From IMG/VR virus record IMGVR_UViG_3300025704_000010, positions 37,018 through 101,017 of that record: a stretch of DNA of 64,000 nt, one strand, 5' to 3'. The translations under genes and the position numbers were made by a program. Source of the stretch: a virus. A model generated the notes under the pieces. It worked only from the letters and a program-made list of their open reading frames with translations. It ran no database searches and was not told the origin of the DNA. The stretch's first letter is position 1. Each line of letters opens with the position of its first letter. Positions 46,747-56,800 of this stretch are shown in pieces.

Positions 46747-48015
46747 TTACTTAAATGTATAATTAAATCCTACTGTTGATTGAAACAGTTGACTGTCCCA
46801 CATCTTGGAATATTCTCCTTCAACAAATACCCCAAAATTTTTATTAATCTTCCAACCTAAATTAGCACCAAAAGAATAGTCTGACCATTGCTCTAGCTTA
46901 GAATCTTCTCTCAAACCTCCTTTACCCCAGTTATTTCTATTTAAATAAGAACAAACTTCATCTCCTTTTAAGTATCTGTGATATGGTAGTATATAATTTG
47001 CATATGCATGTACCCAGAAATTTCTTTTATAATGATAAAAATCCATTCCTACTATTGGTGCTATCTCACCAAATGCATCTATCTCTGAAAATGCCTCATT
47101 GTTAAAGCGGTTCATCAGCTGAGTAAATATAGTTTCTCTAAATTCTAAATCTGAATCTGCTACTCTATTACCATCTGGATCTACCCAATACCAACCAGAA
47201 GTTTGATTACCATTTTCATCAGTTTCTGTGTAATAAATATCATCATAACCATATTCAAATCCTAAGGTATACCAAGGGTTTGCTGGATATTCAAACTCCT
47301 CACCTGTATTTGGGTCAGTATACATCACTGTTTCATTTAACCAGATCTCAATTGGATTATAACCATAAGCACGGGTGTGAGTACGGTAGATTGCACCCGC
47401 AGAGATGCTAAACTTTTCTCCTATAGGTAACCTTAATCTTGCTTCTGCTGACTCATAAGCTAGGTTTATCTTTCCTACTTCTCTTGACTCAACTTTAAAT
47501 ATATGATGTTTGCCTGTATGTTTTATAAAAACCCTATGATTGCTGAAGTCTTCCCCTCTCCAACGTTCCTTTTCCCAATGTAATTGATATTCTAAACCTG
47601 CTAATGCAGATGTTGGTGCACTAAATGCTAACTGCTCTTCAGTACCATCATAAAAGTTTCTAGGTTTTCTTTCATAATTAAACCTTGCTAGTTTTCTAAT
47701 ACCAAAACCTATTCTATAATCAAATGGATATTCAGGTGTATTATCTACAACAACAGGAATATCATATAAACCATTTCCATCTCCTGTTCTAACAAAATAA
47801 GTTGACTCATCAGCTTCTATAGAGTTGTTTATATCACCAGCACCGTATATAGTACCATACTTTAAAAAGTCTTTATAAAGACCCTTAAAGAATTGTTTAT
47901 TTTCCCAACCTTTTTTAAGTTTAATTATTTGGTCTTCTGGAAGAGTATCTATTTGTGCTTGAAGGGGTGTATAAAATAGAATAAAGATGACCAGCAGATG
48001 TATACATTTTTTCAT
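46747..48015 (-). CDS. outer-membrane beta-barrel protein
   Basis: 422 residues. The signal peptide KKCIHLLVIFILFYTPLQAQ is followed by beta strands with alternating aromatic and polar residues (for example YRIGFGIRKLARFNYERKP, FWVHAYANYILPYHRYL, SFGANLGWKINKNFGVFVEG) and a C-terminal strand VGFNYTFK with the penultimate aromatic residue recognised by the BAM machine. Outer-membrane barrels are rare in phage genomes. It might replace or mask the receptor against superinfection, form a lysis pore, or act in virion release. Family not recognised by eye. Confidence 0.72.
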   Translation of the reverse strand: MKKCIHLLVIFILFYTPLQAQIDTLPEDQIIKLKKGWENKQFFKGLYKDFLKYGTIYGAGDINNSIEADESTYFVRTGDGNGLYDIPVVVDNTPEYPFDYRIGFGIRKLARFNYERKPRNFYDGTEEQLAFSAPTSALAGLEYQLHWEKERWRGEDFSNHRVFIKHTGKHHIFKVESREVGKINLAYESAEARLRLPIGEKFSISAGAIYRTHTRAYGYNPIEIWLNETVMYTDPNTGEEFEYPANPWYTLGFEYGYDDIYYTETDENGNQTSGWYWVDPDGNRVADSDLEFRETIFTQLMNRFNNEAFSEIDAFGEIAPIVGMDFYHYKRNFWVHAYANYILPYHRYLKGDEVCSYLNRNNWGKGGLREDSKLEQWSDYSFGANLGWKINKNFGVFVEGEYSKMWDSQLFQSTVGFNYTFK

Positions 48016-48119
48016 ATATATAAATTAATTGTTTACTAAGTACTGCTGGTTTATAATATAATATACACAATCTAAATGATCCTTAAAAATTATTTCACTG
48101 CAAATTTGACGTGTAAACC

Positions 48120-51100
48120 TTATTTAATATAGAAGTCATTATTTTTTTCAAAAGAAAAGTATTTTTGTATTGAATAAAGTAGAGGTAAAACATCATACCA
48201 GTTCTTTGCTAATTTTAATTCTCCTTTTCTTGGCTTATTTTGATAAACAATAGAGCTATCCTGTAAGAACTCTTCATCAGATAAAAATAACCACTTAATA
48301 GGAGTCTGTACAGTTAACTCCATAGCTTCACCAAGCTCTCCTAAAGTTCTTGTAGATGCAATAGGTGTCTTGGCCATTTGATATAGTTGTTGAAATCCAC
48401 CAAGTCCTGGTACTGGAACAAACATTACCATCTCTTTTCTAGATCTAACTGCAGTATAAGCTATAAAGTTTTTAAGTTTTCTTTCTAATCCTTCATCATC
48501 ATCATCTGCTCCTTTTAATATTGATGTTAAAATAAATAAGTTCATTATTAAAAACGCTTCACCCAAGGTTCTGTATACATTTTTAAGTAGCATGTTTCCT
48601 TTATTTGCATCATAAAATTCCTCACCATCTAAGTTTTCTGAGTAACCATATGCTTCCTTAAAGCTTGCACCTAGATTTGTTCCGTATGATCCCATACCTT
48701 GACCTTGCATTACTTTACCACCATACTTACTTACACCACCTAAATATTTTATAAACTTATACATAGACTTGTATCTACCTTCAATCCATCCTAAATTTTG
48801 GTCATAGTATTGTTGTTGGAATCTTGCTCTAAATGCAGGCATAACCCATTTATGAAACTGTGCTATAAGTATACCTAAGAAGTTATTCTGTATTACCATT
48901 CTATCTTCTCTTGCATAGTTACCGTGAATTTGCTTGTTAACTTCACGTATTCTGTTTCTTAATCTTGCTCTGTAAGTATTATTATAAGGTTGTGTAAATC
49001 CAGTTCTTTTATCTATAACTGTATCAAAGCCTTCTTTTAAAGTTGCTGTTTGAGTTTCAGCATCCCAATCCCATGCTTCACGTATACTCAACGTCTCATT
49101 ACCATCTGTTAAAAAAGTACTATATAGTATAGCATGACCTACTGTACTTTGTGCATAGTATTCAGCACCTTGGTTAAATGAATAACCAAAGCTTGTGAAT
49201 CTTTCCCATAAAGTTCCAGTGTCTTCTCTACCACTAAATGTTTCTCTAATATCTGCATCATTATCCATCATATAATAATGATCTGATAACCATTCATATA
49301 ATGATAGTGGTTTCTTTATATCATAATTACCTTTCTTTAGTTTAACTTTATTTAAAGTTGCAACTCTACCCGTAAAGTCTGCAAAGTCTCCTATAGTATC
49401 AGGAGTTCTTTGGATTATCCCCTGTACTGCTGTATATGCAAAGTCTTGTTGTGCTCTCTTATATCCTTGTCCTGTAAAGTATAAACCACCCATTGCTTCA
49501 ATTGCATTATTCAACTGACCAATAGTAAGGTTATTAAAGTTACCAAACACATTAAAAGCTACATATGCTAATGAAGATGCATTTACTAGTAGGTTTGTAG
49601 TTTTTTCTATAGCACCTTGAGTAATCTGATCATTATCATAAAACGTCATCTTCATATAATGATGAGCTCTTCTAGCAGCATTACTTTGTAAACCATCATA
49701 GTTTTTCTTACCAACTTCTTTTGTTATAGAGCCTTTTGCTTTATCATATAGTTTACCAACATAGGTTGTTGCACCAGGTGCTTGATACTGTCTCATCTCT
49801 ATAACCTTAACTATAGCCTGAAGTGAATCTTCTATTTCACTCATTGCCTCAAAGTTCTCAGCCATTGTACTAAACTTGATCATGCTTTTGACCATGTCTT
49901 TTTCAAGCTGACCTTTTGTAGGTTTGTTTCTCAATGATGCAAACTGTGCCTCTAGCTGTGCTCTTTTCTTTTCAAATACGTTTAAAGTAATCTTACCTTC
50001 TTTTCTTTCTTGTCTAAGCACTTCCATTTCATTCTGCACCTGCTCCAAAGCACCATCAACTCCTGCTGAACCAGTATAATAAACAGGTAAAGTATCTATC
50101 AAGTTTCCATCATTATCTACTTGAACAATTCTTTGTGTTGACGTTGTTGTAAAAAACTGTCTAACACTTCTTACCATTCTTGGTAAAAGTTTTGTAAATA
50201 TTGGTGGTCTTTCTGTAAGATCTCTAACTAAGTTGTTTCTTATAATTGGCACTTTACCTAGCATCTTATTCCTCACTGATTTAGGTAACGCATTAAGCAT
50301 AGACTCATAATCACTTATAAATATATCATAAAAGTTTTTTCTTGCTTGACCTAACGCATCAGTAGGATTCATTATAGCCTCATACTTTTTACTAAGTAGA
50401 GAAACTTCTTGCCCTTTACTATCTATATAAGAATCTTTTGCTTCTACATAATCAGGCCTAACAGAAGGATATGATTGATTTTCTATTATAACCCCTGTAG
50501 GATCTTTTTGAGCATCCTTATACATTTTTGTATATGGTTGTTCTTGATAATATTTTCTTCTAAATGATTCATAAGCTTGTTTAGAAACACCTGATTTTTG
50601 TACCCAGTTACCCCCTTCACCATTAGACCAAGGTTGAAAGTACTCAAACTTTGCTCTTATCTTAATAAAATCATCTGTATACTTATGATACTTACCAGAA
50701 CGGAGTTGTCCATCTTCATAAACTTCTGCATTCATAAAATCTCCAAATGCTTTTCTTTTAAGATAGACTTGTTTGTTGTAGTCTAGATCTTTTTGTTTAG
50801 CATTAACTAAAGAATGTACAGGTCTATATTTAATTGGCTTACCATTAATATCATATAACTCATCTCTTAAAGCAGTCTTTTGTGAATAGTATTGCTGCCC
50901 TATTCTTTGTGTATACAAACCTGTAAAGTTCCCCTCCTCATCAAACTCCAACATAAAATCATACAGCTTTTGTAAATCTGTTTCTGTATCTAAGGAAAGT
51001 ATTGCTGCACCTCCTTCTCTAAGCCTCTTTTCTCTAAGTTTAACTTTATCTAAAAACTCAATTCTTTTAATTTTAAATATTTTATCCATAGAAGATAAAA

Positions 51101-53885
51101 GAAAATCAGCTGATGTAGCTAGATCTTTTGAATACAGTTCTGCTCCATCAATATCTGGAACCATCTTAAGTATATCTTCTATATCATCAACAGTAAATGT
51201 CTTTCCACTATGTGACTGTAGTATGTTGTTTTTATCTTGACTCATTCCATCTTGAGACAATTGTAAAGTCAAATCATAAACATAATTAAGAATAGCTTGA
51301 TTTACTATACCTTCCCCTTCTCCATTTCCTTTTATTGTTGGTGCACCTAATAGCTTTACAAGTTCAATATTAATCTGACCTATCAAAGATCTTTGTGTTG
51401 CATTAATATCAGTGTTGTCTTCTATTAGATAAAGACCATCAAATGTGGTTAAGAACTTATTAAAGTTCATTACATATCTAATATAATTTGGATCTTCAGC
51501 AACATTCTTTGGATCAATAACATAAGCAGAAAACTTTTTCATTTCAGTTAATGAGTCCCTTAGTATTTTAGTATATGCAACAGACTGAGCCACAGGACCT
51601 TCTGCCTTAGCAACATTAATATATGCTAACGTGTTAGCAATTGTTTCTTTATGATCTTCTTTAGACCTATCACTAAATATATTTGCTTCAGTCATTTCCC
51701 TAACTCTAGCTTCATCAACCAAAGCTTCATAATAATTATCTAGTGCTACACTAATAGTGCTTTCTGCAGGATATAATGATGGATCTACTTGCTCAGCTAG
51801 AGTTTCTATTTCAGAATCTTTTCTATCTACATCATAAAGTCCTTCTTCTAAATCTTTAGATAATTTCTTTACTTCATCATCTGATACAGTATATGCAGCA
51901 TATGGTATTACAGAATCTACGTGATTATCATTTTGAAATTGAGGATGAGATATATGACCATGAAATTGTAATGCTTTACCTTTATAGCTTAATATTAAAC
52001 TTTGTACAGCATTATCTCCATAAACAATATCATATCCTTGATTTTGTGCCATTCTTCTAATTAAGCCTACCTCCACCTGATCTTGAACTGATAATGTTAA
52101 TTTATCATCCTTTAATAAGTTTCCTTCTTCTAAATCAATTTTATCTTGATAGTATGAGCTTTTCTCCAGGTCTTGTTTTAATACACCTTTAATCCAAGAC
52201 TTTGGATTTTTTGTCATAACATTAGCCTCATTGATTTGTATCTTTAATATTTTAAAATGACCAACTCTATTTAATATAACCACATCAGCAATACCTGCTG
52301 TGTCAGTTAATTGATCATAGAATACTACATTTGTTAGCATTCTATCAGTTGTGTTCATTGTAGTTTGTAATTCTTGTACTAAATTATTAAATGCGTTTTG
52401 AGCAAACTCAGGTGTTAAACCAATAAGTTTATCTTGAATACTTTCAAATGATTCATCAATTGCAATTGCATCCAACATTAAACTTATATCTTGTTTAACT
52501 TCAATTGTCTTTTGAGATTCTTTCTTTCTACCAACAACATCTGAGACTGACTTAACTTCTTTTCTATTTGTTAGGTTGTAAAATTTACCGTCTTTTTTAT
52601 TTAAAATAACTAGTGGATCACTATTTTGTATAGCCACTTCAGGTCCTGCACTAACAGATAATGAATCAGCTTCTTGTTTTGAAGCATTTACTTTGTGTGT
52701 TAGTCTATCAATAATACGCTTTTGTAATTCATTTGATTTTCCCTTTACTCCATCTACCACCTTTTGTTTTCTAGGAGATAAATTATATTTTACTTTACCG
52801 TTAGTTTGTGATGTATCTATATTAAATACTATACCTGTTGTATTTAATAATTTAGCAATATCAGATAAGCTAGCTCGTTCAGATATATTATCTATATTGA
52901 TAGTTCTACCGGTAATTACTTCATTTAAGTTTTTAATTATTTTTGATAACCACTCTAATAATTCACGGATCTTATCCATAAAACTTTGTGGTGGAGCTTC
53001 CTCATACTCATTATTATAATGTCTAGATAATGCTTGAGTAATTAATTCCATCTCTCTATCTACCGCACTAACATTTCTTTTGCTGTTATAAGCATCATCT
53101 ATTTGTTGTTTCATAACAGGAAATGTTTTACCTGCTTCTGATAATAAACCCTCAAATAATTTTATATTACTTACTCTTACAGCTTCTACAAATGGGTGAA
53201 GCACCTCTTCTATTGCTATCTCATCGGTAACCCTACCTTTTATAAGAATAACATTATTCTCTACATAAAATGAATTAATTTGATCAAAAGGAACTTTTGA
53301 CTTTCTCCACTGTGGTATTTTTTCATAAAGTGCTTTTGCTTCACTTACTGATTTCATAGAGACATTTAGTCCAGGAATCAGCTTCATTAAATGCATAACT
53401 ACGTGTCTTGTTCTAGGCTTGTCCCAAGCTCTTGATGACTCAAGCATATCTATTGGGCTAAACATGCTGCTGTCTATACTTACAGTATATGTCTTTGGTG
53501 TTTTAGAAATAAGCACTGACTCAGCCGGAATATTATTTATATCTAAATATCTTTCTAACCTTCTTCTATTTGCTTCAACTAATTCATTACTTGGTTGTAA
53601 AGTATCTCTGTCAGTATTATTTATAAAATACTTACCTTGAAAGCTATGTATAATACTAAGTCTTCTTAGATTGTTTAGTAATGACTGACCAAAATCTAAT
53701 TGCTTTAAGTTATAAAGTGTTTGTTTATTAGTAATAAATTCTATTGCTTCTGCAACAGTAGGTATTGTATCCGTTTTTGTAAATGCTTGATACTGATCAA
53801 TTATATTTCCTGTAGCCGCATCCGTACCATACTCTTGTTTTAAAGACTGGTATTCTGCTGTATTTTTGTTATGACATTTACTCAT
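48120..53885 (-). CDS. giant virion/ejection-type protein
   Basis: 1,921 residues, next to the RNA-polymerase-like giant protein; the two together resemble the large virion proteins of crAss-like phages that enter with the DNA. Residues 226-230 read EEVLH in IAIEEVLHPFVEAVR, which aligns by eye with the HEAFH metallopeptidase motif of the neighbouring giant protein but has Glu for the first His; the following helix REMELITQALSRHY matches the third-ligand helix there. Around residues 520-600 GIADVVILNRVGHFKILKIQ looks like a degenerate PD-(D/E)XK strand. Several hydrophobic stretches near the C-terminus (for example AFLIMNLFILTSILKG) could insert in a membrane. Separated by 9 bases from the next gene, so cotranscribed. 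Confidence 0.72.
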   Translation of the reverse strand: MSKCHNKNTAEYQSLKQEYGTDAATGNIIDQYQAFTKTDTIPTVAEAIEFITNKQTLYNLKQLDFGQSLLNNLRRLSIIHSFQGKYFINNTDRDTLQPSNELVEANRRRLERYLDINNIPAESVLISKTPKTYTVSIDSSMFSPIDMLESSRAWDKPRTRHVVMHLMKLIPGLNVSMKSVSEAKALYEKIPQWRKSKVPFDQINSFYVENNVILIKGRVTDEIAIEEVLHPFVEAVRVSNIKLFEGLLSEAGKTFPVMKQQIDDAYNSKRNVSAVDREMELITQALSRHYNNEYEEAPPQSFMDKIRELLEWLSKIIKNLNEVITGRTINIDNISERASLSDIAKLLNTTGIVFNIDTSQTNGKVKYNLSPRKQKVVDGVKGKSNELQKRIIDRLTHKVNASKQEADSLSVSAGPEVAIQNSDPLVILNKKDGKFYNLTNRKEVKSVSDVVGRKKESQKTIEVKQDISLMLDAIAIDESFESIQDKLIGLTPEFAQNAFNNLVQELQTTMNTTDRMLTNVVFYDQLTDTAGIADVVILNRVGHFKILKIQINEANVMTKNPKSWIKGVLKQDLEKSSYYQDKIDLEEGNLLKDDKLTLSVQDQVEVGLIRRMAQNQGYDIVYGDNAVQSLILSYKGKALQFHGHISHPQFQNDNHVDSVIPYAAYTVSDDEVKKLSKDLEEGLYDVDRKDSEIETLAEQVDPSLYPAESTISVALDNYYEALVDEARVREMTEANIFSDRSKEDHKETIANTLAYINVAKAEGPVAQSVAYTKILRDSLTEMKKFSAYVIDPKNVAEDPNYIRYVMNFNKFLTTFDGLYLIEDNTDINATQRSLIGQINIELVKLLGAPTIKGNGEGEGIVNQAILNYVYDLTLQLSQDGMSQDKNNILQSHSGKTFTVDDIEDILKMVPDIDGAELYSKDLATSADFLLSSMDKIFKIKRIEFLDKVKLREKRLREGGAAILSLDTETDLQKLYDFMLEFDEEGNFTGLYTQRIGQQYYSQKTALRDELYDINGKPIKYRPVHSLVNAKQKDLDYNKQVYLKRKAFGDFMNAEVYEDGQLRSGKYHKYTDDFIKIRAKFEYFQPWSNGEGGNWVQKSGVSKQAYESFRRKYYQEQPYTKMYKDAQKDPTGVIIENQSYPSVRPDYVEAKDSYIDSKGQEVSLLSKKYEAIMNPTDALGQARKNFYDIFISDYESMLNALPKSVRNKMLGKVPIIRNNLVRDLTERPPIFTKLLPRMVRSVRQFFTTTSTQRIVQVDNDGNLIDTLPVYYTGSAGVDGALEQVQNEMEVLRQERKEGKITLNVFEKKRAQLEAQFASLRNKPTKGQLEKDMVKSMIKFSTMAENFEAMSEIEDSLQAIVKVIEMRQYQAPGATTYVGKLYDKAKGSITKEVGKKNYDGLQSNAARRAHHYMKMTFYDNDQITQGAIEKTTNLLVNASSLAYVAFNVFGNFNNLTIGQLNNAIEAMGGLYFTGQGYKRAQQDFAYTAVQGIIQRTPDTIGDFADFTGRVATLNKVKLKKGNYDIKKPLSLYEWLSDHYYMMDNDADIRETFSGREDTGTLWERFTSFGYSFNQGAEYYAQSTVGHAILYSTFLTDGNETLSIREAWDWDAETQTATLKEGFDTVIDKRTGFTQPYNNTYRARLRNRIREVNKQIHGNYAREDRMVIQNNFLGILIAQFHKWVMPAFRARFQQQYYDQNLGWIEGRYKSMYKFIKYLGGVSKYGGKVMQGQGMGSYGTNLGASFKEAYGYSENLDGEEFYDANKGNMLLKNVYRTLGEAFLIMNLFILTSILKGADDDDEGLERKLKNFIAYTAVRSRKEMVMFVPVPGLGGFQQLYQMAKTPIASTRTLGELGEAMELTVQTPIKWLFLSDEEFLQDSSIVYQNKPRKGELKLAKNWYDVLPLLYSIQKYFSFEKNNDFYIK

Positions 53886-53894
53886 TGCTTTCTA

Positions 53895-56800
53895 TTAAAT
53901 TCCTAATATACATTTCTTTACATAATCCTCAAAAGCCTCTTCTGATTTGAACTCAGTATTTGGACTATTATAAAAGTCCACCATACCTTCAAGAGAATCT
54001 AAATTATTATTTTCTAATATATCTCTATAAGCAACTATATCTCCTCCAACCCCAGGCACTGTAAAGATACTATTATAAAATGAACTAATGACAGGATATT
54101 TATCACTAATCTCAGTATCAAAGTCAAAGGTAAGTTGTTGTCTCTCTTCTGTTTCTACTGGCATATTTTCTTGTGCATCCACTATACCTGTTGCTTCAGT
54201 TTCAACATTTTCTTCTGCTTGTTCATCTGACTTTAATATAGAGTCTAATAAACCGGTATCTGAAATATTAATGGCTTTTTGAGAATCTTCAGCTGTAAAA
54301 TTGATTTCATCTTCTGTTGCTTCAATTGTTGCATTTTCATTTGCTAATGCTTGATTTTGTGGTGAATTTACAGGAGGTGCCATTTGCTCTACTGTCATTG
54401 CACCAAATGATTCTGCACCGTAAGCACTTTTCATTTCACCTTTATTCCTGATGTTATCCCTATTCTCTAAAGTAGTAGGTCTTTCTCCAAACATAAACCC
54501 AATACCATTTTGATAATAAGAACCTTCCATTTGACTTAGTTTATAATTTGCTTTTTTCTTATCTATATTATCTAGTACATATAGCTGGCTAAAACCGGTT
54601 ATTGCATCTGCAAAATTTATATATCTAGGTAATGCATCTGGGTCACCATCTTTATCCATAGTATAAACTACATTACCTTCTTTTGATGTGTAACGTGAAT
54701 TTATATCTAAAGGATCACCAACCGTAATTGTTTTAACTTTTGAGTTAGTTGATGCAGATTTAAAATAACCATTCTCAAAATAATCAACTAAGTCATTACG
54801 CTCAGCACCAAATGTTTCTAACCAACCTTTATTAGTTAGAAAAACATCATTAACATTGTTAATTTGTTGTAAGTATTCATCCATCACAAATGGAGAAATA
54901 GCATCTAACAAACTTCCCTTAGCTGCCTGTAAACCATCTTTAACCATTATATAGTTAACTATAGTCATAGCATCTTTTCTTAAAAGTGGGTTGCCATAAA
55001 GTTTAGTAAATGATGTTTGCAAATCAACTTTTTGTTCTTTATCTAATCCTCTCCATGTGTTAGCTTGTAATAAATTCATACCTGTAATGTTTGTTTCTGC
55101 AAACATGGGTACCATAGTAACAAAACTTTCTAAAAAGAAGTTCCCCTTATCTGCTTGACTCAATCTATTAACTGCATCAAATATTGAATTCTCAAATTCA
55201 TTAGGGTATAGTAATTGGTTTGTAAGTGTTGCACCATCTTTTACTTCAGACTCCTTAGTCTTTTGTCTATAAGCTTGTATAGTAAAGAAAGAAAGCATAT
55301 CTCTTTTTACTTTCTGTTGATCTAATACAGTAAACGTTTTTTTGTTAGTGCTTAAATTTCTAGAAATCTTTTTATATATTTCATTAAATGCTGGAGTACC
55401 TGAAATAAATGTAGCAGGAATTAAATTAAAAGCAATTTGATTAAATACATCTATATTTGATTTAACCCAACTATTTTCTAGTATTGGGCTAATATCCATC
55501 ATTGGTTCTTGCGTACCTGGTAATACACCTATGTCTCTAAAGTCATCAACTCTTTTTTGTATATCACTAAAGTTAGATCCAATACCACGGCCAGACATAG
55601 AAGTTATAGAAGCCATTTTACCAGTAAAACTTGATATAGAATTTAAATTGTTTATAACAAGCAATATAGATTTTTGTTCTTGTTTAGTAAGTTCTTCTCC
55701 TCTTACAGCTTTTTCTATTGTTTCTAATCCAACCTGTGGACCAGCGTTAACTTTCTTTAAACCTTTAAGTTGTTGTTTTACTAATGATGTAAAGCTTGCA
55801 TCAAACTTATCTACTTTGTTATTAGCTTCAGCAAATAAGTCCCTAACTAATTTACCATTCAGTAATAAAACAGCATCAGTTAAAGGTACACCTAAGGAAA
55901 CTGCATTTACTGCAAGACCAACTGCTGATGGATGCATTCCTAATTTAGCAACATAGTTTTCTTTTGAGTTATCTGTAAGCATTGTTATTATAGAAGATAT
56001 CTCATCTTGAATTCTTTTGCCATAAGTGTTTAGCTTTGTACCAAAACTATCATATGTTTGCCCTCTTAAATTAAATGCTAAGCTGCTCTGTATGTATCCT
56101 CCTTTTGTTTTAACAATTGAGCCTCCTACATTAATTTTATACTCACCTAATAAACTTAAGTATAGGTTTGGTGATACAGCTTTACCAATAGCAGCTCCTT
56201 TGTTTACTTCAAAAGATACTATCTTACCTGTAATACTATCAACATCAATATTTTCATTATCTAATCTAGCAACATAATCTGGTGCAACCTTCTTTAATTC
56301 TTCATAAGCTTCTTCTATAGCAGTCAAAGAAGCTGGTGTAACTGATATCTCTTTTACAGCCTCATTACCCATTAACGCATACTTATAATCTAAAACATCA
56401 TTGTTTAAAGGTGCTTGATATGGCTCATCATTTTTCTTTACATAATCGTTATACTGTGATCTTGTAATTGGAAGTCCTAACCTTGAGGCAGCCTTTATTG
56501 CTCTATCTGAAAAATCAGAATCTATAAGCTCTGCATCAGTAAATGAATCTTCTAACTTACTTCCTTGATCAGTAAAAGAAGCAGCAGCCTGTGAATATAT
56601 TGTATCCTTATTTACAGCTTGATTTATATATCTTACATAATCTGTATATTCTCTACCTGGCGTCTTACCATAAGCATAAAAAGTATTATCATTCTTATCA
56701 TAATAAGATTCTTTTATTTGCACATATGCTGTATCTATATCAAAATCTGCTCCTGATATCTGAACAAGTTCAGAGGCAAACATTGCAGAAGACCCATAGT

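Noticed and set aside
54100-54150. Clamp-binding motif in the vRNAP-like protein (RQQLTFDF near its C-terminus)
   Set aside because: Only partly matches the Q-L-x-L-F consensus (Phe instead of Leu at the fourth position) and it lies inside an acidic linker, so chance is likely.
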